A DNA stretch of 64,000 bases from assembly GCA_963722175.1 (NCBI GenBank), contig CAVRKA010000001.1, forward strand, positions 124,001 to 188,000. Reading direction: 5' to 3'. A program made the translations under genes and the position numbers. Shown piece by piece: positions 6,670 through 14,446 of this stretch (position 1 is its first letter; each line of letters begins with the position of its first letter). The notes beneath the pieces are model-generated. The model worked only from the letters and a program-made list of their open reading frames with translations. It was not told where the DNA came from and ran no database searches. The DNA comes from WHSW01 sp963722175 (GTDB lineage Bacteria > Actinomycetota > Thermoleophilia > Solirubrobacterales > 70-9).

Positions 6670-7805
6670 GCCCGGGTCGGAGCGCGCTGTCCGAGGTCGC
6701 GCTCGGGGTCGATCCCCCAGCGGCGGCCGGCCGCCACGAGCTCCTCGGTCAACGCCCAGCGGTCCGGCCGCTCCTCGCCCTCGTGCTCCGGGCTGGCGCC
6801 CTTGAGCGCCATCGAGCCGGTGTTGTCGCCGATCTCGCGAACCTGCTCGACGGTGAGCGATTCGAGCTGCTGGTCCGGCAGCGCCGCGAGCTCGCGGCGC
6901 TTGTCCTCGATCGGCCGCGCCGCGGGCCCGGCCTCCTGGATCAGGGTCGGCGCGGCGCAGCCGACCGGGTCGTGGGCGAGGTTCCAGTGGCAGGCGAGCT
7001 GCATCGGCGTGAGCCCGGCGGCGGCGGCGATCGGGCGGATCAGGTCCAGCTTGATCCGTCCCGCCTCGACCCAGCCGGCCGGGCGGAAGCGCCGGTGGTC
7101 GGAGTCGGGAAAGTCGTGACCTGGGAGGACGTCGTCCCAGAACAGGCCGCCGTAGTCGACGACCCGGGTGATCACGCTGATCCCGTAGTCGGCCGCGGCG
7201 TCGAGGCAGAGCTCGCCGGGCCAGGGCTCGAGCGGGTTGAGGATCAGCATCGCCCAGTCGAGCCGGTCGCCGAAACGCTCGAAGCAGTCGAGCAGGTCGA
7301 GCGTGAACCCGTTCGCGGGACCGGGCGCGACCCCGAGCATCCGGGTCAGGCCGGCCTCGCGGAGGGCGGCCATCCCGTCCCAGACGGCCTCCGAGCCAAA
7401 CCCGGTGCGGTCGGGGTTGTGGAGCAGCAGCAGGTCGAACGCGTCGACGCCGATCCGCTCGAGGCTCGCCTCGGTCGCCCGGCGCAGGTACGAGGCGTAC
7501 TCGCCGGGGCCGCGCAGACGGGGGTCGGTGAACCGGGGAAATCCCCGCGGGCCGTCGCGCTCGCCCTCGACGAAGTCGTGGCCGACGGCTCCGACCAGCG
7601 AGTAGCGCTCACGCCCGACGCCCTCGAGCGCCCGGCCGAGCATCGCGTCGGCCTCGCCGGCGCCGTAGACGTCGGCGGTGATCACGGTCTCGATCCCGTC
7701 GCCGGGACGCAGCAGCGAGAGCAGCCGGTCGTCGTCGACCGGCTCGCCGAAGTGCATGAAGCGCCCGCCGCTCCACGTCCCGATCGCCGTTCTCCCGGGG
7801 TCCAC
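6666..7805 (-). CDS. Aldo/keto reductase-like protein, atypical active site
   Basis: The 379-residue TIM-barrel protein shows AKR features: TAIGTWSGGRF at the N-terminus, VITADVYGAGEADAMLGRAL (Asp and Tyr of the tetrad region), DAFDLLLLHNPD (catalytic His region), and a C-terminal segment LTVEQVREIGDNTG. The usual T-K-V-G strand carrying the catalytic lysine reads VGAVGHDF, so the lysine appears replaced. It may not be a standard NADPH reductase. The GTG start at 7805 lies 7 nt after a TACGCT box on the minus strand, divergent from tig. The next ORF is coupled by GTGA. Confidence 0.75.
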   Translation of the reverse strand: MDPGRTAIGTWSGGRFMHFGEPVDDDRLLSLLRPGDGIETVITADVYGAGEADAMLGRALEGVGRERYSLVGAVGHDFVEGERDGPRGFPRFTDPRLRGPGEYASYLRRATEASLERIGVDAFDLLLLHNPDRTGFGSEAVWDGMAALREAGLTRMLGVAPGPANGFTLDLLDCFERFGDRLDWAMLILNPLEPWPGELCLDAAADYGISVITRVVDYGGLFWDDVLPGHDFPDSDHRRFRPAGWVEAGRIKLDLIRPIAAAAGLTPMQLACHWNLAHDPVGCAAPTLIQEAGPAARPIEDKRRELAALPDQQLESLTVEQVREIGDNTGSMALKGASPEHEGEERPDRWALTEELVAAGRRWGIDPERDLGQRAPTRA

Positions 7806-7841
7806 GGGCTCAAGCGTAGTGGGGGCTAAGCTGCCACCCCG
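7806..7841. promoter_or_regulatory. Compact divergent promoter region between the AKR-like gene and tig
   Basis: Only 36 bp separate the two start codons. The plus strand has TAAGCT at 7827-7832, 9 nt before the tig ATG. The minus strand has TACGCT, 7 nt before the GTG at 7805. Both genes are probably leaderless or nearly so, and each -35 region must lie in or near the other gene's start. Confidence 0.55.
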
Positions 7842-9239
7842 ATGCGCACCGAGGTCACAGAGCTTCCCGACTCGCGGGTCAAGATCGACGTCGCGATCGA
7901 GCCCGAGCTGCTCGCCAAGCGGATCGACCGCGCCGCGGCGGCACTGGCCGGCGAGATGAAGCTGCCCGGGTTCCGCAAGGGCAAGGTTCCGGCCCAGCTC
8001 GTGATCCAGCGGATCGGGCGCGAGGCGGTCGTCGAGCAGGCACTTCGCGACGGCCTTCCCGAGTGGTACGAGCGGGCCCTGCTCGAGTCCGGCGTCGCCT
8101 CGGTCGGCGACCCGAAGCTCGACGTCGGCGAGATCCCCGCCGAGGGCGAGGAGCTGACGTTCACGATCGAGGTCGGCGTGCGACCGAAGGCCGAGCTCGG
8201 CGAGTGGCGGGGGCTCGAGGTCGGCAAGGCGGAGATCGAGGTCCCCGGCGAGGCGGTCGACGCCGAGCTCGACCGGTTGCGCGAGGGCTTTGCAAGCCTC
8301 GCCCCGGTAGAGCGTCCGGCGGCCGGCGGCGACGCGGTCGTGATCGACTTCTCGGGCACGATCGACGGCGAGCCGTTCGAGGGCTCGGAGGGGCGTGACT
8401 TCGTGATCGAGCTCGGCGGTGACAGCCTGCTGGTCGAGTTCGAGACCGCGCTCACGGGCGCCTCCGCCGACGACGAGCGCACGGTCGAGGTCACCTTCCC
8501 GGACGACCACCGCCCCGAGGAGCTGGCCGGCAAGACCGCGACCTTCGAGGTCAAGGTCAAGGAGGTGCGGGAGAAGAACCTGCCCGAGCTCGACGACGAT
8601 TTCGCCTCCGAGGCTTCGGAGTTCGAGACCCTGGACGAGCTGCGGGAGGAGATCCGCTCGCGGATGTCGCAGGGTCTCGAGCAGCGCGCCGAGGCGGAGT
8701 TCCGCGAGGCCGCGGTCGACGCGGTCGCCGCGAACGCGAAGCTCGACGTCCCCCACGACCTCGTCCACGCTCGCGCGCACGAGATGTGGGAGCGGATCGA
8801 GCGTCAGCTGCAGTCGCAGGGGATCGACCCGCAGGCCTACGCGCAGATGCAGGGCAAGGACCGCCACGAGCTGATCGACGACGCGGAGGAGGACGCGGAG
8901 CGCGCGCTGCGCCGCGAGGCGGTGCTCGCCGCTGTTGCCGAGGCCGAGGGCATCGAGCCGACCGACGAGGACCTGATCGAGGCGATCGGGCCCGGCGAGG
9001 GCAAGAACGCCCCCGAGCAGCTGCTCGACCGACTTCGCGAGGCCGGCCGCGACGAGCTGTTGCGCGACGAGGTCCGGATGCGCAAGGCGGCCGAGGCGAT
9101 CGCCGAGTCGGCGACGCCGATCCCGATGGAGCGGGCGGCGGCGCGCGAGCAGATCTGGACTCCCGATAAGGAAGCCGGGGATGCGGGCGCGCCCGAGCAG
9201 GAGTCGAAGCCGGGCAAGCTCTGGACGCCGGGCGGTTAG
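7842..9239 (+). CDS. tig: Trigger factor (ribosome-associated chaperone, peptidyl-prolyl isomerase)
   Basis: The 465-residue protein has the ribosome-binding N-domain with the signature LPGFRKGKVPAQLV (residues about 44-57), an FKBP-type domain (DAVVIDFSGTIDGEPFEGSEG, FPDDHRPEELAGKTATFEV) and a helical C-terminal chaperone domain. Trigger factor binds ribosomal protein L23 and shields nascent chains. The protein ends with an acidic/proline-containing tail (KPGKLWTPGG). In many actinobacteria tig precedes clpP and clpX; here both lie downstream at 13.2 and 14.4 kb, separated by four inserted genes. Confidence 0.96.
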   Translation: MRTEVTELPDSRVKIDVAIEPELLAKRIDRAAAALAGEMKLPGFRKGKVPAQLVIQRIGREAVVEQALRDGLPEWYERALLESGVASVGDPKLDVGEIPAEGEELTFTIEVGVRPKAELGEWRGLEVGKAEIEVPGEAVDAELDRLREGFASLAPVERPAAGGDAVVIDFSGTIDGEPFEGSEGRDFVIELGGDSLLVEFETALTGASADDERTVEVTFPDDHRPEELAGKTATFEVKVKEVREKNLPELDDDFASEASEFETLDELREEIRSRMSQGLEQRAEAEFREAAVDAVAANAKLDVPHDLVHARAHEMWERIERQLQSQGIDPQAYAQMQGKDRHELIDDAEEDAERALRREAVLAAVAEAEGIEPTDEDLIEAIGPGEGKNAPEQLLDRLREAGRDELLRDEVRMRKAAEAIAESATPIPMERAAAREQIWTPDKEAGDAGAPEQESKPGKLWTPGG

Positions 9240-9252
9240 AGGCGATCGCCGG

Positions 9253-11151
9253 TCAGGAGGCGGCGGCCGGCGTGGCTGCGGTCGGACGCGACGACTCGCG
9301 GCCGCGCGGGGTCGGGCGACCGCCGCCGGCGACCCTGATGAGCGCGGCCCCGGCCGCGATGAGCAGTCCCAGCACGCACGCCGCGACCCCGAGGCCGAAG
9401 GCGATAGCGCCCCAGTCGGGGACCCCCTCCTTGCGCTCGCGCTGCAGGAGCTCGCGGTCGTCACCGAGCGCGCGCTCGAAGCTCGCCGGGGCCGGGATCT
9501 CGGCCGCCGGGATCGCAGTGTCCTCGGGGGCGAAGACGGGAACCGCGCCCATCCGATCGCCGCGCTGCAGGCGGATCGAGGACTTCCATGTCCCGGCGAC
9601 CGGCAGCACGGCGCTGCGATAGACGTCGGGCGAGACCTCGCGGAGCGGCTCCGTCCGGACCGGCTCGCCGCCCTGCCAGGCGACCGTGTAGAGCCAGTCC
9701 GGGTCGCGGGCGACCTCAGGAGGATCGAAGCGCACCGTGGCCACGACCTCGCGCGGGCCGGCGCCGCCGACCTCGGCGAGCGCCACGCGCGCGGTGGCGT
9801 CCGGCGGCGCCGTGTGCCCGAGAGAGACGAAGACCGCCGCGACGACCGCCAGGGCGGCGGCGGCCGTTCCCCAGCCGCGAACCGGCGCGACCAGATCGTC
9901 GCGCCCGAGCAGCGCGGAGGCCACGAAGGCGCCCAACAGGCCGCCCGCTATGCCGACCACGATCCCCAGCGCAATCGCCTCGCCCAGCATCTGGCTCGGC
10001 CACGGCAGCGGCATCCACACCTGCGACCACCCGTACTCGGCGACGACGCCGATGCTGCCGACCGCGATCCCGGCGAGGACGCCGAAGCGGTAGGGATGGT
10101 CGCGCGGGGCGTGAACCAGGGCGAGGCCCTCGACCAGCAGGGCCTCGGCGATGTAGAGCGGGAAGTGGTCGACCGACTCTCCCAATGGCCCGGCGACCAG
10201 CGCCGTGATCGGGATCCGCAGCACGAGATAGAAGGCGACCGCGACCAGGGCGCCGCCGCGGCCGCCGAGCAGCCGCGCCATCGTCAGCGCGACGCCGGCG
10301 GCGAAAGCGATCAGGACCGGGTGGAAGAGGAGCCGGAACTGCGGCACGCCGTAGTCGAACTCGCCCTGGAAGATCGAGAGCGCTCCGAGGATGCCGCCGG
10401 CCGCGAGCATGATCCGGAACCGGTGCGCGCTCACGATCCGCAGCAGGGGCTCGACCGGGCGCAGCCAGCTCGGTACCGGGTCGGGGTCGTGGGTCTCGCC
10501 GGCGGCGCGCTCCATCCGCACCGCGGCTCGGCCCTCGGCGAGCAGGACGACGATCCCGAGGACCGCGATCGCGGCGCCCGACATCATCATCAGGTGGGTC
10601 GCGCCCCACAGGGTGACGTCCTGTCCGAAGAGCCGGTGGGAGATGTCGTCGAGCGGGAAGCCGAGCAGGGCGAAGCCGGCGGCCCCGAGGGTCAGGACCC
10701 CGCCGACCGGGGCGTACCAGGTGTCGGTGATCCGGATCGCCGACGGGCTCGGGCGCTTGCCCGGCGTGGTGGCCACGACGGCGATCCAGCCGGCGGTGAA
10801 GATCCCGAACAAACCACCGAGCAGCAGGTAGTGCGAGGGGTTGGCGAGCGGTCCGGGATCGCGGCCGTCGTCGATGTGCAGCGACTCGTCCCAGGCGAGC
10901 CCGAACAACGCCGGGACCAGGGTTACCAGCGCCAGCAGCGCCGGCGCCCCCGCCCAGCCGGGCAGGCCGCCGATCGAGCGTGAGGTCCGGTCGACCCATG
11001 CGAGCAGCCCGCCCCGGCCGCTTCGGTACGCGGTCCCGATCCAGACCAGGATCGCGGTCATCACCAAGGCCCCGCCGGTGGCGATGACCACCTGACCGAG
11101 CTCGGCCCCCGCCGCTGGCGGGTCGTTGGCGACCGCGAGCAAAGCTGCCAT
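9253..11151 (-). CDS. Large polytopic membrane protein with extracytoplasmic C-terminal domain, unknown function
   Basis: The 632-residue protein has about 12 membrane helices, then an exposed domain of about 130 residues (from HTAPPDATARVALAEV to about PDWG) and a final helix (LGVAACVLGLLIAAGAALI) with a basic cytosolic tail. The exposed domain, with KSSIRLQRGDRMGAVPVFAPE, resembles the immunoglobulin-like FixH/YtkA type seen in copper and oxidase-related proteins. A helix carries ATHLMMMSG and another FHPVLIAF, possible metal ligands. I chose the ATG at 11151, preceded by AAAGGACGG. It is convergent with tig and divergent from the metallopeptidase gene. Transport or assembly of a metal centre is a guess. 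Confidence 0.7.
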   Translation of the reverse strand: MAALLAVANDPPAAGAELGQVVIATGGALVMTAILVWIGTAYRSGRGGLLAWVDRTSRSIGGLPGWAGAPALLALVTLVPALFGLAWDESLHIDDGRDPGPLANPSHYLLLGGLFGIFTAGWIAVVATTPGKRPSPSAIRITDTWYAPVGGVLTLGAAGFALLGFPLDDISHRLFGQDVTLWGATHLMMMSGAAIAVLGIVVLLAEGRAAVRMERAAGETHDPDPVPSWLRPVEPLLRIVSAHRFRIMLAAGGILGALSIFQGEFDYGVPQFRLLFHPVLIAFAAGVALTMARLLGGRGGALVAVAFYLVLRIPITALVAGPLGESVDHFPLYIAEALLVEGLALVHAPRDHPYRFGVLAGIAVGSIGVVAEYGWSQVWMPLPWPSQMLGEAIALGIVVGIAGGLLGAFVASALLGRDDLVAPVRGWGTAAAALAVVAAVFVSLGHTAPPDATARVALAEVGGAGPREVVATVRFDPPEVARDPDWLYTVAWQGGEPVRTEPLREVSPDVYRSAVLPVAGTWKSSIRLQRGDRMGAVPVFAPEDTAIPAAEIPAPASFERALGDDRELLQRERKEGVPDWGAIAFGLGVAACVLGLLIAAGAALIRVAGGGRPTPRGRESSRPTAATPAAAS

Positions 11152-11264
11152 GACACTGCCGTCCTTTCGGCGACGGTGACGAATCGATGACTCCGGCCAA
11201 TGTATCATCGTTTGATGTCGAATAGGCGCGCCCAGGGTGGCCATTTGCCAGAATTCCGGACCCC
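11152..11264. promoter_or_regulatory. Divergent intergenic region with short dyad
   Basis: This 113-bp AT-richer gap separates two divergent starts. It contains the dyad CATC-gttt-GATG (11206-11217) within TATCATCGTTTGATGTCG, close to a minus-strand TACATT (11199-11204). A regulator binding here could control both genes. No regulator gene is adjacent, so the site is only suggestive. Confidence 0.3.
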
Positions 11265-12113
11265 ATGCGCCCGGCTCTGGCATCGCTGCTCGCGCTTCTC
11301 GCCGCGCTCGCGCTCGGGCTGCTCGCCGGCTGCGGTGACGACGACGACGAGGGCGACCCCGGCGGCACGGAGCCGGCGATCAACGCGGCGGTGCCCACGG
11401 ACGTCGACGAGGGCGACCCCGACGCGACCAAGACCCCGGAGGGCGCCGAGGTCCTCGACGAGTTCGAGGAGCTGCGCACCGCCGAGGGCGCCCCGAGCGT
11501 GCCGGCGATCCGCGGCTCGGCCGGCCTTTCGACCGCCGAGTGGATCCACACGGTCAACGGCGACGTCGCCAGCTACTGGCAGAAGCAGTTCAACGGCTCG
11601 GACTACCGCTACGCGCCCGCCGACGAGCTGATCTTCGACAAGAAGCTGAAGTCGGCCTGCGGGATCAAGGCGAGCCTCCGGACCGGGCCGTTCTACTGCA
11701 CCGGCGACGAGGCGATCTACTACCCGGTCGTCTTCTTCGACCGGGTGCCCCAGCAGTTCGGCGACGCGGCGACCGCGGTCGTCGTCGCGCACGAGAACGC
11801 GCACCGCATCCAGGACCTGCTCGGGCTGTTCGACGCCCCGCGGATCATCTCGGCCCAGCTCGAGCTGCAGGCGGACTGCCTCGCGGGTGTCTGGGCGAAG
11901 ACGGTCTACAAGCGCGGCCTGCTCGAGGAGGGCGACATCGGCGAGATCCTCGGCCTGGTCGAGGTCGCCGGCGATCCGACCGGCACCCCGATCAATGCTC
12001 CCGGCGCGCATGGCGACTCCGCGATGCGCCAGGCCTTCTTCGACCAGGGCTACAACGGCGGCAAGCCCGGCACCTGTCCGGTGCCGCCGAAGAAGCAGCT
12101 CAACCGGGCGTAG
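11265..12113 (+). CDS. Neutral zinc metallopeptidase-like lipoprotein (YpfJ family)
   Basis: The 282-residue protein has a lipoprotein signal peptide with lipobox LLAGC, an acidic linker (DDDDEGD), and a zinc-peptidase domain. The HExxH motif appears as VVVAHENAHRIQDLLG, and ELQADCLAGVWA provides the downstream glutamate region typical of the family. DSAMRQAFFDQGYNGG and PGTC close the domain. It is probably anchored to the outer face of the membrane. Substrate unknown. It ends immediately before the convergent PrsW-like gene. Confidence 0.85.
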   Translation: MRPALASLLALLAALALGLLAGCGDDDDEGDPGGTEPAINAAVPTDVDEGDPDATKTPEGAEVLDEFEELRTAEGAPSVPAIRGSAGLSTAEWIHTVNGDVASYWQKQFNGSDYRYAPADELIFDKKLKSACGIKASLRTGPFYCTGDEAIYYPVVFFDRVPQQFGDAATAVVVAHENAHRIQDLLGLFDAPRIISAQLELQADCLAGVWAKTVYKRGLLEEGDIGEILGLVEVAGDPTGTPINAPGAHGDSAMRQAFFDQGYNGGKPGTCPVPPKKQLNRA

Positions 12114-13205
12114 CTAACCCTCGAGCAGGTCACGGACCTGCTTGCGGTGGCGCTCGACCGCCGGCTCGGCGTCCTCCAGCCCGGCGACGCGGCGCTTCGT
12201 GAACGCGAGCTCGGCCAGTTCGCGACACAGCGAGCTGGTCCCGTGGGCTCCCTCGAGGTCGCTCGCCCGCAGCTGGGCGAGCTCACGCCGGCAGCGGTTG
12301 GTGAAGCTGGCCGCGGTCGCCGCCTGCTCGGCGGTGATCAGGCCGCCGTCGACCTCGTCGGCGAGCTCCTCTCGGATCACCCGCCGCTGGTGGCGAAGCC
12401 AGAGTGCGATCCCGACGAAGAACAGGGCCACGTAGGCCCACGAGATCCACTTCAGCGCCTCGGCCGCGGAGTCCGCGGAGGCGTCCATGCGGTCGGCGAG
12501 GTCGACCGGGACCCCGATCACCAGGTACTCGTAGGTGGTCTCGAAGCCGTACTTGAGTGAGAGCAGGATCGGCTGGAGGCCGTTGTTGACAGCGTGCATG
12601 AGCATCGCGGCGGCGAGGCCGAGCGCCGGCCAGCCGATCCGTCCCCGCCAGGTCCGCGACGAGGTCGCGGCCCCGAGCCCGGCGCCGAAGGTGGCGGTCC
12701 AGATCGCGTGACGGAGCATCGCCGGCCCGAAGAAGTCCCGGCGGTCGACGAACACCGAGAGCGCGTCGCCGACCCCCGAAACCCGCGCCTCGCGAAAGAA
12801 GTAGTAGAGGTCCTCGGTGAACGCGAACCCGATCCCGACCGCGGCGCCGTAGACGATCCCGTCGGTGACCCCGTCGAACTCGAACAGGCCGTAGCGCCGA
12901 CCGGCCCAGCGCGAGACGACGAACGCGATCACCAGGGCCAGGCCCTTGGCGAGCTCCTCGACGACCGGCGCCGAGATCGCCGGTCCGAAGACCGCGTCGA
13001 CGTCGCGCGGCAGCTCGCCCTCCAGCGCCGTGTTGCCGAGCGAGGCTCCGATCGCGGCGACGATCGCCCCCCACAGGAACATCACCGCGCAGATCGCGAT
13101 CGGCTCACGTTCGTAGAGGTCGAGGAAGCGGACCAGCAGGAGCGCGATCACGGCCTGCAAGAGGGCGTAGGCGAGGATCAGGTCGTCGGCGCCAAACGGA
13201 TCCAT
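12114..13205 (-). CDS. PrsW-family intramembrane metalloprotease
   Basis: The 363-residue protein has about eight membrane helices. The family motifs are visible: APVVEELAKGLAL (paired glutamates), GFAFTEDLYYFF, MLRHAIWTATFGAGLGAA and MHAVNNGLQP (histidines). PrsW in Bacillus cleaves anti-sigma factor RsiW; most actinobacterial members are uncharacterised. A cytosolic C-terminal domain of about 100 residues follows the last helix. The ATG at 13205 lies 8 nt after TATAAG. Two sigma systems occur in the window, but a link to either is speculation. Confidence 0.85.
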   Translation of the reverse strand: MDPFGADDLILAYALLQAVIALLLVRFLDLYEREPIAICAVMFLWGAIVAAIGASLGNTALEGELPRDVDAVFGPAISAPVVEELAKGLALVIAFVVSRWAGRRYGLFEFDGVTDGIVYGAAVGIGFAFTEDLYYFFREARVSGVGDALSVFVDRRDFFGPAMLRHAIWTATFGAGLGAATSSRTWRGRIGWPALGLAAAMLMHAVNNGLQPILLSLKYGFETTYEYLVIGVPVDLADRMDASADSAAEALKWISWAYVALFFVGIALWLRHQRRVIREELADEVDGGLITAEQAATAASFTNRCRRELAQLRASDLEGAHGTSSLCRELAELAFTKRRVAGLEDAEPAVERHRKQVRDLLEG

Positions 13206-13232
13206 CCGGGCGCCTTATACACTCACGCGCCA
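13206..13232. promoter_or_regulatory. 27-bp divergent promoter region shared by the PrsW-like gene and clpP
   Basis: The plus strand carries TATACA (13216-13221), 11 nt before the clpP ATG. The minus strand reads TATAAG over nearly the same bases, 8 nt before the PrsW-like ATG. The two -10 elements overlap, so simultaneous initiation in both directions is unlikely. Both mRNAs would have almost no 5' leader. Confidence 0.55.
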
Positions 13233-13817
13233 ATGAGTCCCCTGGTCCCGATGGTGGTCGAGCAGACGTCGCGCGGCGAGCGCGCGTTCGACATCTACTC
13301 GCGGCTGCTCAACGAGCGGATCATCTTCCTCGGCACCCCGGTGACCGAGGACATCGCGAACCTGATCGTCGCCCAGCTGATCCACCTCGAGTCCGAGGAC
13401 CCGGACAAGGACATCTCGATCTACGTCAACTCGCCTGGCGGATCGGTGTACGCGGGCCTCGCGATCTACGACACGATGCAGTACATCAAGCCCGACGTGC
13501 AGACGATCTGCGTCGGCGTCGCGATGAGCATGGGCGCGCTACTGCTCGCCGGCGGCAAGGAGGGCAAGCGGATGGCGACCCCGAACTCGAAGATCCTCAT
13601 CCACCAGGTCTCGGCCGGCTTCCAGGGTCAGGCGACCGACATCGAGATCCACGCGAAGGAGATCATCGACGTCCGGCGCCGCCTCGACGAGATCATCGCC
13701 AAGCACACGAACCAGCCGTTCGACAAGGTCACCAAGGACACCGAGCGCGACTACTTCATGTCCGCGGAAGAGGCGATGGAGTACCACATCGTCGACCGCG
13801 TGATCGAGAACCACTAG
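13233..13817 (+). CDS. clpP: ATP-dependent Clp protease proteolytic subunit
   Basis: The 194-residue protein contains the complete serine-peptidase core: VNSPGGSVYAGLAIYDTM (oxyanion region), VGVAMSMGALLLAGG with catalytic Ser99, and KILIHQVSAGFQGQATD with His124. The aspartate lies in the conserved D-R-D/E-Y-F region (KDTERDYFMSAEEA). ClpP forms double heptameric rings and degrades substrates fed by ClpX. The ATG at 13233 starts MSPLVPMVVEQTSRGER. clpX lies 630 bp downstream, separated by one minus-strand gene. Confidence 0.96.
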   Translation: MSPLVPMVVEQTSRGERAFDIYSRLLNERIIFLGTPVTEDIANLIVAQLIHLESEDPDKDISIYVNSPGGSVYAGLAIYDTMQYIKPDVQTICVGVAMSMGALLLAGGKEGKRMATPNSKILIHQVSAGFQGQATDIEIHAKEIIDVRRRLDEIIAKHTNQPFDKVTKDTERDYFMSAEEAMEYHIVDRVIENH

Positions 13818-13844
13818 CGCCTGGGACCGCCACGGCGGCGGGGT

Positions 13845-14285
13845 TCAGGGCGCGGCCCCGGGCGTCCGCGCGCGAACCCTGTAACGGATGGGAAAGCTGG
13901 CGTTCTGGCACTCATCCGGGGCCGTGGCGAGCAGCGTCACGGTGATCGGAATGCGGCGCGTGCGGCGGGGCCGAACCGACTTGCGGGCGCGCACGGGCTG
14001 CGCGTAGAGCATCGATCGCGGGCAGGCCGCGCTTGCGTCTCCGATCTTCACCTTCAACGACCGGGGCCTGACCCGCTTGGGGAGGTTGTTGCGGACCATC
14101 GCGTTGAGGACCGTCGGCACCCCGGGCTGCAGGTTCTCGACGCTCCCGGAGACGGTCAGGGCTCGGCGCTTTTTCGCTTGGTGGTGCACCGCCTCGTGAC
14201 CGGTCAGGTTCGCGTACGCGAACGCCGCGGCGCTCAGCAGAAGCACCAGCGCGCACGCTGTCGCCATGGGTCGCATGCCCCTCAT
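13845..14285 (-). CDS. Small secreted hypothetical protein
   Basis: The 146-residue product begins MRGMRPMATACALVLLLSAA, a clear signal peptide, followed by a basic segment (HHQAKKRRALT) and a beta-rich domain with CPRSMLY and DECQNASFPIRYRVRA. The two cysteines may form a disulfide. The start at 14285 coincides with the transcription start predicted from TTGCAG-17 bp-GATAAC, so the mRNA is leaderless. It lies between clpP and clpX on the opposite strand. Function unknown. Confidence 0.6.
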   Translation of the reverse strand: MRGMRPMATACALVLLLSAAAFAYANLTGHEAVHHQAKKRRALTVSGSVENLQPGVPTVLNAMVRNNLPKRVRPRSLKVKIGDASAACPRSMLYAQPVRARKSVRPRRTRRIPITVTLLATAPDECQNASFPIRYRVRARTPGAAP

Positions 14286-14320
14286 GCTGAAGTTATCGGC
14301 CGAAACGGGAGATTCTGCAA
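14286..14320 (-). promoter_or_regulatory. Leaderless promoter of the secreted protein gene
   Basis: On the minus strand TTGCAG (14315-14320) and GATAAC (14292-14297) are exactly 17 bp apart. Six bases separate the -10 box from the ATG, placing the start site on the A of the start codon. Confidence 0.6.
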
Positions 14321-14446
14321 CTACTTCGCCGCGTGCAGGGGGATCGGGCGTGGTCGCGTAACAACATCGGGTCGAGCCGAGGGCGATCGTGTCGTAACCT
14401 GACACGTGGCGCCCCGGGACGGAAACGCCGAAGGGAGAACAGCGCA

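Noticed and set aside
6666..9464. The reductase-like frame remains open far upstream on the minus strand, across tig
   Set aside because: The extension is an antisense shadow of trigger factor in GC-rich DNA. The reductase fold begins at GTG 7805, and tig has full family conservation.
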